64,000 nt of DNA from Eubacteriaceae bacterium UBA6119 (GTDB lineage: Bacteria > Bacillota > Clostridia > Eubacteriales > UBA1433). Position numbers and translations under genes: made by a program. The DNA is taken from the NCBI GenBank assembly GCA_002423395.1, contig DIVZ01000005.1, positions 124,001 through 188,000 of the forward strand, read 5' to 3'. Shown here in pieces: positions 56,601 to 62,941 of the stretch (position 1 is the stretch's first letter; every line of letters starts with the position of its first letter). Under the pieces are notes generated by a model. That model saw only the letters and a program-made list of their open reading frames with translations. It did not search any database and had not been told where the DNA came from.

Positions 56601-58287
56601 TATAGCGCAGACAAATGATGAAGAGCCCGTTACTATTGATGTACTTGCAAATGATAATGATGTTGATACTCAAACCGATATCAACTTAGCTGAACTTCAT
56701 AGTAAAAATGATTTTATGCTTACAAGCGTAGACAAACCCGATAACGGCACAGCTGAAATTAAAAACGGCAAAATTTATTATAAACCCGATGATACTTTCA
56801 GCGGAGACGATACGTTTAAATACACGATATCAGACGGACAGGGCGGAAGCGCAAGTGCGGATATTACAGTGACGGTACTTAGCGTAAACGACCCGCCTGC
56901 GACACCGATAGTTATAACTCCGAAAGATAAAGAACAATATGGCACTGGTTCTACAATTCATGTTACATGGACAGGATACGATATCGACGGAGACAGCCTG
57001 ACATACACGCTTGAATATTATGACGGCAAGTCTTGGCAGGTAATACAAAAAGGACTTACCGATACGCAGTATGACTTTGCAATACCTGCAACGCTTAAGA
57101 GCATTAGTAATCTTCAATTCAGAGTAAATGCTTCTGATGCCGAATACACAAGCGATTACGGATACTCAGGAAAACTGGAAGTGGATAAAGACGCTCCTAA
57201 AAATATTGTCGTAACCATGAAAACGCAAGACGGCAAAAATTATACAGCGGGAACATGGACAAATCAAAATGTAACAATTACCGCTATATCGGTGCAGGAT
57301 GCATCAAAAGTTACTTTCAGTTATGCTATAGAGGACAAAGCATATTCGGTAGCATCAAACCTTACGGTAACTGACGGCGTTCACACAGTATATATTCTTG
57401 CGACAGATGAATTCGGAAACCAAACGGTATTCGGTGGATATTTGGTAAAAATAGACAAGCTCTCGCCGGCTGTGCCAAGCATAGATATAACAACATCAGA
57501 TAACGGAGCAACCATAAAACTGACATTAAAAGCAGATCCGGGCGGAAGCGGCAATAATTATTTAATATTGCCAAGTAACAGCCAGCAGTCCGCAACAGGC
57601 GATATCTTATACAGCGTAGATAAAAACGGTATTTACCATTTCGTAATATATGACAAAGCCGGCAACAGCACCGAATTTGATGCAACGGTTGATCAGATAT
57701 CGCAGGGCGGCGGCGATGTGGATGTTGATTTGGATGAAATTGAAAAGATAGTAGATGACGCGGATAAAGTAAGACTTCCTGGCGGAGAATGGACAGATAC
57801 ATTAACGCTTAAAGACGCAAAACCGGGCACTTATACGATAGAAGTAATGGATAAAAATGGTAATATCTCAACTGTGACAATAACTATTACTGATGAAGAA
57901 GTTGCCAAAGGCTATTGGCAAGCATCAGACGGTAAAGCAGTATGGTATATATCCGTAGCGGTGCTGGCGCTTATAATAATAATCCTGCTGCTCGCATATA
58001 ACATAAAAATCACGGCAATTGTAAATGGCGGCAGCGGCGAAGAAAAAGTACTGAAAACTAAAAAGAAACTTAAAATGAGAAAAGACGAAGTAATTGTAGC
58101 GCTTAAGCAGAAAGACTTTGAAGAAAGCGACTATATTAAAGTTGAACTTACGAAGAGCTTCACAAAAGCTATGCGCGGAAGAGCCCTTGTTGTAATGCTT
58201 AATAAGGCTGAGATAATAAGGACGAGAATACCTGATAACGCTGAAGGCAAATATGGTTTTACAATAAATAAAACACAAAATCAATAG
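44677..58287 (+). CDS. Giant surface protein with about 36 tandem cadherin-like repeats
   Basis: The 4,536-residue protein is encoded in one uninterrupted 13.6-kb frame. It has a long signal segment (about 15-38), a unique N-terminal region with Ig-like domains (about 40-450) and about 36 tandem repeats of roughly 100 residues (about 451-4068). Each repeat opens with a VNDAP-like linker and NEDT, then DxDxD-like calcium-binding strings, HGT, and YTPxxxYNGTDSFTYTxSD. This is the tandem-95/CshA/Cadherin_5-like family of calcium-stabilised rods. A fibronectin-like domain and Ig-like domains follow (about 4070-4420), then one membrane segment (about 4423-4445) and a basic cytoplasmic tail of about 90 residues. 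No LPXTG. GAGGAG lies 15 bases before the ATG, somewhat far. Adhesion or surface-layer bridging is the likely role. Confidence 0.92.
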   Translation: MYRGFKKNLKKYNKIFIVLLCILTITSFYWVDKAVLAASPYYFRGYDTENITSNTFSYSGAHLDGTNIVMTDETLGEAVGFLSLNEPGHDISTSVDLGGLEIDFATTSVVAQEGTAGSENDVPTVKIDFCGSNYSNVISTETIAKANNAVAGSVVLSSNVTIPSGTRSLIIYLDGQNTNQTSSNTVVFQNTSFIIHDQSAPSCGVNYNTSWTNGSVTITVTAADSDSGLEGIYKDGTKVSSTSPYSFTVSSNASYLIYSKDYAQKTSATQNVTINNIDKTVPSAPASITLSHDSWTNTDVGITMPTLTQDSGSPIRYIYKIDSGSWQDLPNNFILSNSGQYNISVAVADAAGNVSSSVSDIIYIDKLAPVINNVSQTVSSGSCVISVNTSDAGLSGLKETKYASGSHDAAYFTSGGTSFTDGAFTVSTGGIYTIYISDNAGNFITSEYTLNTAPSIVDLLDVNMNEDEIYNVPLNITENETSLDKLSVTATSSDTTLIPNIIINQSSDEISLDIVPGANLFGGPVTITVEVSDEQGEKVTDTFSVTVLAVNDAPIALDDAGIVTNEDESIRIDVLANDSDLIDGDSLTIIDAGTPLHGTASVVNGKIKYIPSADYNGTDSFTYTISDGNGGTASAKVYISATDVNDAPVAADDTAQTVEDSSVLIDVLINDNDIDMTTTDNEEISLISATNGSHGTTVIENGKIRYTPNADWFGKDVFTYTISDKAGLTDTAFVTVTVLGINDLPQFTGLNDEYTINEDSIAAPVTFSISDAETENRSLMLQAVSLNENIIENGKVKIEGLGDESASVSIKLTPAANAYGDVTIKLALGDGFTTVFKTIAVHVANVNDNPVAYADEIKYDEDTPYVLINTNNLISNDKDIDKDTLSFNGINTTTSVGTLEQVDSDTYKYIPQADYDGTDSFSYIVIDNNGGSAIGTCTLIANPINDAPSITIPQAEYITNEDTTISDINLNIYDKETNASGLIVRAGSNNTDLVSADKISVINNNDGTCTLTVEPMPDANGTAVINVTVSDGSLSSTKSVNLKINAVADAPVAVDDSIYVPISGKQSFNAMFNDRDADGDEINVVSFDASSLSGLLTYNDITKKFTYWASSGEHGESTFTYTISDGDETTSDSTATVTLDVHNINHAPQISAIANQHIAEDSRVDGISIKVSDEDYNDTISVNATSNNTTLIPQDYENNIIITDNHDGTYALSLVPAANMNGNVNITVTATDAAGSSDSTTFTLYVYPDNDAPLAVDDAVSTNEDNSVGLNLLSNDSDPEGDNIWINYIQTPSHGIISRSGNAYTYTPYGNYSGTEVLTYKTTDGQNASTATVTITVNPVNDAPIAWSDWRELPNEINQSSVISVLSNDYDPDGDTIHLYQIINQPSFGTAVVNANGTVTYTRTSISANANGADSFTYRIIDRETASGDYSYDDATVYIGVEFTSSLYTYDKYVSCMEDAAAFTITLPISNPNNVNLELTINDTTSLGTFEVIDATHVQFTPAANAYGNASITYTAEQVGGGESIGGEIILTVYPVNDEPIIDSAPASVSCDEDSAGSVFNVLFHDIDCTDGDLVFYAYAQNTSSSCPVVLTSDIQINRQTGTATVNAKPIENANGAVNIIVGVSDGISKTERTVAMTVNPVDDYPYVTSVNKTLYEDTNVTFGVILPNSDVDNDGLKVSIASGDAPAHGAAIVNADGTITYTPNEDYYGDDSLVFSVSDDTSAGLTSKQTAYFTITPVNDQPVISNLNYYQSTKEDTPKDVNLTVTDVDNDLSASSCYTITSSNQDLIPNSNISISQVSGYDMKVYLVPKANAYGSTIISITASDGELSTKAEFKLTVESVNDVPVANDDTASVDENVGASVGKTSVTINVTGNDTDVEDTTLKVSAISNISTGTVTNNNDGTLTYSADGDYNGTITFDYTVMDSSGASDTASVTVTINAMNDPPKTVDDYKTTQEDTQAVIAVLANDTDVEGDMLSLTDVYGCTHGTADIEGNNIVYTPNENYYGTDQFTYEVSDGNGGTSTAIVHMTITSVNDAPVIEKHSSNSGDWTMDEDTTAQFNFTVTDPETPTANLIITIDSQNTTILKNTGIVLSTNDEGYKTITVTPEENANGTVSIEINATDGDLTSTKVFEITINPSNDPPVVDLCSISTFEDVSFNGQLSSTDIDDESATYSKVTNPSHGTVEVNSNGSFTYTPEANYSGADSFEVMADDGHISNNTSTGTVYITVNPANDKPDATDDNVTVTEDTPQVIDVLSNDTDVDISAGDKITITSVSKPSHGNASVADGKVSYTPDENYNGTDSFTYTISDNEGEVDSAAVNITITSVNDAPANGNDISQTDEDTAVIIEAVNNDDIDLTTNSDTEKVNAISVDDPTHGTAVISDDKQKITYTPDENWFGTEVFYYTAQDSGELTASFSVTVTVNSVNDAPVIVQTLPNISTNEDTTSSEVTFTVTDVEDNDGELDVAVTHNNSTLLPIVTTSPDANGNCTFTVTPKANKNGTAQITVTVTDSDSATDAQMFTLTVNAVNDVPLAQNDAATTNENTAKTIDVLLNDDVDLSNEGDTLTLLALSNPSYGSAAIVNNKLVYTPNANLGNKTNYNDIITYLMKDDSGAESAANVIITVTPVNDAPIISSIADISGIDEDAIEGIGVIGFTVTDEEDDDDNLSVTVACNNTALFPLANITVTNPSGGTGTERTVQAIPAADMFGTATITLTVHDSQGRTSSEAFTVTVNSVNDTPENGNDSFTVVEDIRTQLDVLDNDDVDYQTTPDNLTITDVTAAPTHGTVEIAADGKSIYYTTEKDGNLPDSFTYKIYDSYGDAYYEFNVDITVTPVNDAPVVTLTGQETYTVYEGVAKNDIPFTVTDVDNNVDTLTVTAASSNPILVYKGLKFDTTTGTDRTIDVQPYLKWNGTTTITITAKDASGDTGSASFTFTVDSVNEAPVANNDAFTIPEDALTKVDVLANDTDGDLETNPDTEHIVVKSVVDNDPNAIITVAEDGSGVNIQPNANYNGPVSFTYIVNDTAGSESGSATVNVTVSQVNDAPVADDDSAVTNEDTPVTIDVLDGDTDIDQDITLNANPSAEVLSISIDEADLIKPAHGSISIVDNKIVYTPDANYNGTDSFEYNSDDGEALDKATVSVTIYQVNDNPVANTDTASTNEDTAKTIDVLLNDTDVDTVAADNEDALHAKADFSITSANVNAPANGSVAIVDNKLVYTPNENYYGSDSITYTISDGHGGSATGTANITIASVNDLPIFATTPANMNLTEDSDNGVESFTVSDIETAGTNLNVTVVSSSNTTLIATSNVAITKGTDGARTVTVNPKDNQNGSSNIKLRVTDANSGTKDYTFTVTVAAVNDAPVGIDNNAEINEDTSYTVAWTTLTSDVDIATNADSIGVSIKAEDNASHGTATVAGNNIVYTPIANFNGTDSFTYTVTDSMGATDTGVISVTVSQVNDAPAADDDSAVTNEDTPVTIDVLDGDTDIDQDITLNANPSAEVLSISIDEADLIKPAHGSITVTDNKIRYTPDANYNGTDSFEYNSDDGEALDKATVSVTIYQVNDNPVAVTDSATTDDEVPVSVNVLENDTDVDTVAANNQDVLHSADTFSLVSYDFIGDAHGTLSNIGGTITYTPSLNFKGTQEIAYVVSDGNGGSATGQLIVSVNEENDKPVANDDEISTDEDTPVTFNVLSNDTDQDIGDEMSFVMFTQDTSSLPGSFSANANGSITYTPDENYNGTFTLSYQMKDKAGLTDEAVITITVAAVNDAPVGIDNNAAINEDTSYTVAWTTLTSDVDIATNADSIGVSIKAADNASHGSATVAGNNIVYTPIANFNGTDSFTYTVTDSAGATDTGVISVTVSQVNDAPAADDDSAVTNEDTPVTIDVLDGDTDIDQDASLNANPSAEVLSISIDEADLIKPAHGSISIVDNKIVYTPDVNYNGTDSFEYNSDDGEALDKATVSVTIYQVNDNPVAVNDIAQTNDEEPVTIDVLANDNDVDTQTDINLAELHSKNDFMLTSVDKPDNGTAEIKNGKIYYKPDDTFSGDDTFKYTISDGQGGSASADITVTVLSVNDPPATPIVITPKDKEQYGTGSTIHVTWTGYDIDGDSLTYTLEYYDGKSWQVIQKGLTDTQYDFAIPATLKSISNLQFRVNASDAEYTSDYGYSGKLEVDKDAPKNIVVTMKTQDGKNYTAGTWTNQNVTITAISVQDASKVTFSYAIEDKAYSVASNLTVTDGVHTVYILATDEFGNQTVFGGYLVKIDKLSPAVPSIDITTSDNGATIKLTLKADPGGSGNNYLILPSNSQQSATGDILYSVDKNGIYHFVIYDKAGNSTEFDATVDQISQGGGDVDVDLDEIEKIVDDADKVRLPGGEWTDTLTLKDAKPGTYTIEVMDKNGNISTVTITITDEEVAKGYWQASDGKAVWYISVAVLALIIIILLLAYNIKITAIVNGGSGEEKVLKTKKKLKMRKDEVIVALKQKDFEESDYIKVELTKSFTKAMRGRALVVMLNKAEIIRTRIPDNAEGKYGFTINKTQNQ
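53789..54125 (+). repeat. Near-identical DNA repeat, partial copy (unit B) in the giant gene
   Basis: This stretch of about 335 bases, coding for the repeat with SAVTNEDTPVTIDVLDGDTD, recurs with few changes at 55031-55367 and again within 56249-56585. The DNA similarity is much higher than between other repeats of the gene, so the copies are recent. Confidence 0.85.
54743..55376 (+). repeat. Near-identical 634-bp repeat, copy 1 (units A+B) in the giant gene
   Basis: Copy 1 covers a repeat beginning VNDAPVGIDNN and the following unit B. It matches copy 2 at 55961-56594 without length change. The offset between copies is 1,218 bases, four repeats. Confidence 0.85.
55961..56594 (+). repeat. 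Near-identical 634-bp repeat, copy 2 (units A+B) in the giant gene
   Basis: Copy 2 of the 54743-55376 segment, with scattered synonymous and a few amino-acid changes. Two diverged repeats lie between the copies (55377-55960). Confidence 0.85.
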
Positions 58288-58297
58288 AAATTTAAGT

Positions 58298-58328
58298 AAA
58301 AAAAGCAGTCATATATGACTGCTTTTTT
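58298..58328 (+). terminator. Terminator after the giant gene
   Basis: Arms AAAAAAGCAGTCA and TGACTGCTTTTTT with a short loop. The 230 bases that follow up to 58558 are AT-rich and show no gene. Confidence 0.92.
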
Positions 58329-58558
58329 AATTGTATAAATACCTTTTCTATATAGATAATGTATAGCTAAAATGCCAATATATAACAAATTATGATAGTA
58401 TTTTTAATATACATCAAATATAATATATACAATATATTGTCTTAATAAACCAAATACGTATTCCTTAATTATCGGTGATCATGGCATATATAATAATCAG
58501 TTCTGCAATAAGTTTAGAATACAAATTCGTAAAATAAAAAAACATAAGGAGAGTAGAA

Positions 58559-59818
58559 ATGAACGAAAGAAAAAAGATTATACCCGATTTCGGTCCTCTT
58601 AAAAATGTTCGGGTTATTTGCAGCGGAAGCATAGTAGCCATGCCTCACGCGGCTAATTTAATGGCTGATTTCGGCGCAGAAGTAATTAACATTGAAAGAC
58701 CGGGTGCGGGAGACACATACAGAGGACTTGCCCCTTTTGCTAAAAACGGAGATAAAAAAGTAAGCACAAGCTGGGCGCAGGATGCGAGAAACAGGATGAG
58801 TATGACTATGAATCTGGATCTTAACATTCCCGAAATTAAAGAGATTTTTATGACTCTCATAAAAGATGCCGATATTTTCATGGAAAATCTTGTTTGGCTT
58901 GAAAAATACGGAATAAAGGATGAAGACCTTTTAAAAGCAAACCCCAAATTGGTAATAGTTCACGTAAGCGGTTACGGCAGACCTCAGTTCGGAGGAGATC
59001 CTAAAATCTGCGACAGAGCATCATACGATATGATAGGTCAGGCTTTCAGCAGCTACATGCATTTAAACGGGGAGCCGGAACCGGCTCCTCCTATGCTTAC
59101 AAAACCGTGGACAAATGACTATATTTCAGCGTTAACCGCAGTCTTCGGGGCTCTGGCGGCCTATATAAGCGCTCAGCAAACCGGAAAGGGACAGGTTGTT
59201 GATGTTGCTCAGTTTGAAGCTATGGGAAGAATACTTTCCGATTCTATAATAAGCTACACAGAAGCCGGTATTTTGAAATCCAGAGCAGGAACAAATGCTA
59301 CGGCATTCCAGCCCTACGGTCTGTTCGAATCTAAAGATCAAAGATGGGTGGCAATAGGAGCTTTCGGACCTGGCGTTTATACCAGATTCATAAAAGCAAT
59401 CGGTCTTGACCCTGAATATTATACCTTTAAGGAGTGCGCATCTTCGCCTGCGGCGGTAGGCTCTGAAAAAGGAGTAGAACTTAATGCAAAATCAAAACAG
59501 TGGTGTCTTGAAAGAACTGCGGAAGAAATTGAAGAACTAATAAACAAAGCGAAAGTAGGCTGTTCTACGGTTTTGACGGCGGCAGATGTTGTTTCAAACC
59601 CGCATTGGCTGGACAGACAAGACATAATAGAATATAGAGATGAAACTTTAGGAAAAACAATTAAGGCATTCGGATTTGCGCCAAAATTTTCCGATACTCC
59701 CGGAAAAGTTTGGAGAGGCGCTCCTACAGTAGGGCAGGATAATGAAAGAATACTAAAAGAGCTGCTCGGGTATGACGATAAAAAGATTGAAGAATTAAAA
59801 GCTAAAGAATTAATTTAG
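58559..59818 (+). CDS. Class III (CaiB/BaiF-type) acyl-CoA transferase
   Basis: Family III CoA-transferases move CoA between carboxylic acids, such as formate/oxalate, carnitine or 2-hydroxy acids. The 419-residue protein starts with a typical PLKNVRVICSGSIVAMPHAANLMADFGAEVI segment (around ANLMADFGAEVINIERP). It carries the likely catalytic Asp in RASYDMIGQAFS (about residue 161), where family members form an aspartyl-CoA anhydride. Length is normal. AAGGAGAG precedes the ATG. Downstream is an OFA-type antiporter, suggesting that the acid made or used is exchanged across the membrane. No oxalyl-CoA decarboxylase gene is present, so oxalate use is not established. Confidence 0.92.
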   Translation: MNERKKIIPDFGPLKNVRVICSGSIVAMPHAANLMADFGAEVINIERPGAGDTYRGLAPFAKNGDKKVSTSWAQDARNRMSMTMNLDLNIPEIKEIFMTLIKDADIFMENLVWLEKYGIKDEDLLKANPKLVIVHVSGYGRPQFGGDPKICDRASYDMIGQAFSSYMHLNGEPEPAPPMLTKPWTNDYISALTAVFGALAAYISAQQTGKGQVVDVAQFEAMGRILSDSIISYTEAGILKSRAGTNATAFQPYGLFESKDQRWVAIGAFGPGVYTRFIKAIGLDPEYYTFKECASSPAAVGSEKGVELNAKSKQWCLERTAEEIEELINKAKVGCSTVLTAADVVSNPHWLDRQDIIEYRDETLGKTIKAFGFAPKFSDTPGKVWRGAPTVGQDNERILKELLGYDDKKIEELKAKELI

Positions 59819-59825
59819 TTAACTC

Positions 59826-59852
59826 AAAGAGCCTGAATTATCGGGCTTTTTT
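59826..59852 (+). terminator. Terminator after the CoA-transferase gene
   Basis: Arms AGAGCCTGA and TCGGGCT (one wobble pair) followed by seven T residues. It separates the CoA-transferase from the antiporter gene. Confidence 0.82.
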
Positions 59853-59942
59853 TATTGGAAGTATTTGATATCGTTTATCAAAAAAAATAGTATATACAAT
59901 TTTTTATAATAATGTATAATTAGTATACCAAATTTGAAGGGA

Positions 59943-61154
59943 ATGAATTTATTGGTCGAAGCAGTAAAAAAAATTAATCGCACAAAAATATTATTTATGG
60001 GAATGTTTATTCAGCTTACAGCAGGAATGCTATATTCATGGAGTGTCATACAGCCGTTTATTATGAAGCATTATTCGCTTGATACATCCGCTGCAAGCAT
60101 TCCGTTTTCCGTAAACCTTGCTGTTTTTGTTATAGGGAGTATATTAGGCGGGAAACTGCAAGGGAAATTTTTAATTCAAAAATCATTGTTTATCGGAATT
60201 TTAATAAACTTTGTGGGGCTGGCTCTGACAGCTCTTGTACCGGTACAGTTTCCGTGGCTTATAATAGTTACATTCGGAATATTGTGCGGTATAGGCACAG
60301 GCATTGTATATAATACTTTAATTGCGGCAATGCAAAAATATTTTCCTGACAGAAAAGGTATGGCAACAGGCTGCATACTTTGTATGATAGGCGTATCGGG
60401 TTTTATACTTGCTCCGTTTATAAGTTATCTTTTAAATAACTATAGCTTGACATTAATGTTTGTTATAATAGCTTTTGTAACATTGGCTGTCGGCGTTATT
60501 GGCGCGTTTTTTATAAAGAATCCTCCAGAAGGATATATGGCCGATTATAACCCGAATACAGTTAAAGTAGCATCTACAAGTAAAAATTATGAGCCTAAAG
60601 AAATGCTCGGAACCAAATATTATTATCTTATCGCGTTTGCAATGCTTTGTGCGGTACTGGGTTTCATGCTTATCAATCCTCAGTTTGTAGTAATGAGCAA
60701 AGAACGCCTTATCACGAGCGCTCAGGCTTTAACAGCTGTCATGTTTGCATCAGTTTTCCAGGCAATGGGACGTCTGGTGGTACCTTCAATTTCAGATAAA
60801 GTAGGAAGAAAAATCACTTTGCTTGTTGTGTTTATTTGCAGCGCGGCGATAATTATCGGTATAGTAGGAGCAAAAGGACTTCTGTATCCCATTTTATTTG
60901 TTGCTCTCGCGTTTTTCTACGGCGGTTTTCTGGGAACATTTCCTGCGCTTTCAACAGATTATTTTGGCATTAAAAATGCGGGAATTAACTACGCGTTTGT
61001 TATGATCGGTTTTGGAGCGGCATCTGTTATCTGCCCGATACTTGTAAGAGCGGTAAGAGGCACAGCCATGGGAACGGCAATGTCGTTTGCTATAGCAGGG
61101 GCGGCGGCAATAATTGGACTAATTTTATTAATAAGATTAAAAAAACCAAATTAA
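59943..61154 (+). CDS. MFS antiporter of the OFA (oxalate/formate) family
   Basis: The 403-residue protein has about twelve membrane segments and the OFA-family opening GMFIQLTAGMLYSWSVIQPF (around QLTAGMLYSWSVI), with the loop motif YFPDRKGMATG between segments 4 and 5. The family exchanges small organic acids, such as oxalate for formate. The start is unclear: TTG 59934, ATG 59943 and TTG 59952 are in frame, and AAGGGA lies at 59937-59942, which fits TTG 59952 best by spacing. The difference affects only the first residues. The upstream CoA-transferase suggests a shared substrate. Confidence 0.88.
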   Translation: MNLLVEAVKKINRTKILFMGMFIQLTAGMLYSWSVIQPFIMKHYSLDTSAASIPFSVNLAVFVIGSILGGKLQGKFLIQKSLFIGILINFVGLALTALVPVQFPWLIIVTFGILCGIGTGIVYNTLIAAMQKYFPDRKGMATGCILCMIGVSGFILAPFISYLLNNYSLTLMFVIIAFVTLAVGVIGAFFIKNPPEGYMADYNPNTVKVASTSKNYEPKEMLGTKYYYLIAFAMLCAVLGFMLINPQFVVMSKERLITSAQALTAVMFASVFQAMGRLVVPSISDKVGRKITLLVVFICSAAIIIGIVGAKGLLYPILFVALAFFYGGFLGTFPALSTDYFGIKNAGINYAFVMIGFGAASVICPILVRAVRGTAMGTAMSFAIAGAAAIIGLILLIRLKKPN

Positions 61155-61172
61155 GTTATTCGCATTTAATTT

Positions 61173-61216
61173 TAAAAACTCCGATATGAAAAAAAATTCA
61201 AATTCGGAGTTTTTTT
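61173..61216 (+). terminator. Terminator after the OFA antiporter gene
   Basis: Arms AAAACTCCGA and TCGGAGTTTT enclose an A-rich loop of about 19 bases, followed by T residues. Confidence 0.82.
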
Positions 61217-61308
61217 ATTAAAATTAGTTTTTTTAGAAAGATAATAATGTTATTATATATATAAAATTATTAAGACAGTAAAAAAATAAATTTGGCTATG
61301 GTGGATGG

Positions 61309-61572
61309 ATGAAGAAAATAAGCGAATTTTTAAATATGGAAATTCATATGCATTTTAACAAATATATGTCGCCCTTTGTTATTTTGCATTACGGCACGAT
61401 GAGAGCGCTTATTACTATTGAAAATATAGAGCTTGTATCGGGAAACGTACCGAACAAGCAAGTAAAAATTACGATGGGATGGATTGCGCTGCATCAGCAC
61501 GAATTATTGGAAGCTTGGGATATGATGATTGCGGGGCTTGAAATAGGGGAGATAGAACCGTTAAAGGGTTAG
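61309..61572 (+). CDS. Small DUF4160-like protein
   Basis: The 87-residue protein follows the layout of DUF4160: an N-terminal strand-rich half, a central ALITIENIELVSGNVPNKQ region and a C-terminal helix with WIALHQHELLEAWDM and the end ExIEPL. The usual PPHFHA-like histidine motif appears here as SPFVILHYG, so its histidines are mostly lost. DUF4160 genes often pair with DUF2442 genes and are sometimes seen near toxin-antitoxin loci. No such partner is present here. Ribosome binding sites are weak (GGTGG/GGATGG). The M19 dipeptidase gene starts three bases after its stop. Confidence 0.7.
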   Translation: MKKISEFLNMEIHMHFNKYMSPFVILHYGTMRALITIENIELVSGNVPNKQVKITMGWIALHQHELLEAWDMMIAGLEIGEIEPLKG

Positions 61573-61575
61573 AGT

Positions 61576-62520
61576 ATGAAATTTATCGATTTGCACTGCG
61601 ACTGCATAAACAGACTGTATTACTCTTGCGAAAAGCAGAACATTTTAAAAAATACATTTCATGTAGATGTAGAAAAACTCAGAAAAGGTGAATGTTTTAT
61701 TCAAACATTTGCTATTTTTTTGGATGAAGATTTTGTATGCGGCAATAATCAGGTATTATCAGACGAGTTTGAAAACATGATTAAAAACTACTATTCTCAG
61801 ATAAATCTTGCGAAAGACAGCATATGTCATATATCGGATAAAATAAATGATAAAAATGCTATGTACGCGCTTTTAAGCGCAGAAGGCTGTGGCTTTATTG
61901 ATAATGATGCGGAAAGGTTTAGCAAATTAGCTGATTTTGACGTTAAAATGGCGTCGCTTACCTGGAATTACGAAAATTGCCTTGCACATCCCAATTCAAA
62001 ATATAATAACGTCATGCAAAAAGGGCTTAAAAAACTTGGTTTTGAGGCTATTGAATTTTTTAACGAAAAAAAAATAATTGCGGATATTTCGCATCTTTCA
62101 GACGGCGGAGCTTTTGATGTATTAAAAACAAGCAAAATGCCTGTTGTTGCCTCTCACTCTAATGCGCGAGCATTAATAAATAACCCCAGAAATTTAAGCG
62201 ATGAACTTATTAAAAAAATTGCTGACAGCGGAGGAATAATCGGAATAAACTTTTATCCGTTTTTTTTATCAGGCAGTAATAATGCAAGTATTGAAGATAT
62301 ATTAAGACATACTGACTATATAATAAATATCGGCGGAGAAGATGTCGTTAGTCTTGGCAGCGACTTTGACGGAATTGAATGTACGCCGCAAATAGACGAT
62401 ATATCGCAAATGCAAAAATTATATTCAGAATTTTTAAATTCAAATCATTCACATAAAACGGCAGAGAAGTTATTTTATAAAAATGCCGAGAGATTGTTTA
62501 AAGCTTTTGAAATTCTATAA
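61576..62520 (+). CDS. M19 membrane-dipeptidase family enzyme
   Basis: The 314-residue protein is a zinc dipeptidase of the M19 family (renal dipeptidase-like TIM barrel), which cleaves dipeptides including those with D-residues. Expected metal ligands are visible: H7-x-D9 in LHCDC, the bridging Glu in LLSAEGCG, and the two histidines in DISHLS and ASHSNAR. SLGSDFDG near the C-terminus supplies the last Asp. There is no signal peptide, so it is cytoplasmic. It follows the DUF4160-like gene by three bases. Confidence 0.92.
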   Translation: MKFIDLHCDCINRLYYSCEKQNILKNTFHVDVEKLRKGECFIQTFAIFLDEDFVCGNNQVLSDEFENMIKNYYSQINLAKDSICHISDKINDKNAMYALLSAEGCGFIDNDAERFSKLADFDVKMASLTWNYENCLAHPNSKYNNVMQKGLKKLGFEAIEFFNEKKIIADISHLSDGGAFDVLKTSKMPVVASHSNARALINNPRNLSDELIKKIADSGGIIGINFYPFFLSGSNNASIEDILRHTDYIINIGGEDVVSLGSDFDGIECTPQIDDISQMQKLYSEFLNSNHSHKTAEKLFYKNAERLFKAFEIL

Positions 62521-62605
62521 TCTAATTTGATATAGTATAAATATTCCTATTATATTTATAAAGCTTTTGAAAAAAATAATATAAAATGTAAAAGGAGTAT
62601 TTTGT

Positions 62606-62911
62606 ATGGAAATTAGTAACAATTTTAATAATCGAGTCGGCAATCTGCCTGAAAATATTAATATCGTAAGACCGGTAGCTAAAAAAGACGCTGCGCATAT
62701 AGTCGCTTTGGTAAGAGAAAGCGGGAGAATATCGGGCTATAAACTTTCAAATGGTCAGGTCGTATCAAAAGATCAGGGAATAAGTATGGCGAAAGCGGGC
62801 GACATAGCAGGCGTTGCCGTTGCTGAAAGAAAATCTTCCGAATATTTAAGAACTCTTCCGGACGGACAGGAAAGCAACAACCTTTTAAACCTTCCGTCAA
62901 TAACAATGTAG
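62606..62911 (+). CDS. DUF3892-domain protein
   Basis: The 101-residue protein has an N-terminal variable part (1-30) and a DUF3892 domain (about 32-95), with the pattern DAAHIVALVRESGRISGYKL, NGQVVSKDQGISMAKAGDI and the end YLRTLPDGQESNNLLNLPSI (seen as YLRTLPDGQ). Members are small proteins of unknown function in Firmicutes. AAAGGAG precedes the ATG. A hairpin follows. Confidence 0.85.
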   Translation: MEISNNFNNRVGNLPENINIVRPVAKKDAAHIVALVRESGRISGYKLSNGQVVSKDQGISMAKAGDIAGVAVAERKSSEYLRTLPDGQESNNLLNLPSITM

Positions 62912-62913
62912 AT

Positions 62914-62940
62914 AAAAGGCGGCTTAAGCCGCCTTATTAT
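62914..62940. terminator. Hairpin between convergent genes
   Basis: Arms AAGGCGGC and GCCGCCTT with a TTAA loop. The T-tract is weak on the plus strand and modest on the minus strand, so both convergent genes may use it. Confidence 0.7.
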
Positions 62941-62941
62941 T

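Noticed and set aside
46188..57117. Many minus-strand open frames of 60-180 codons inside the giant gene
   Set aside because: They recur at the same phase in each repeat and are shadows of the repeated coding strand, without ribosome binding sites.
44396..58287. tRNA-Arg followed by a giant gene as a sign of an integrated island
   Set aside because: There is no integrase, no duplicated tRNA 3' end that I could see downstream, and no phage or conjugation genes.
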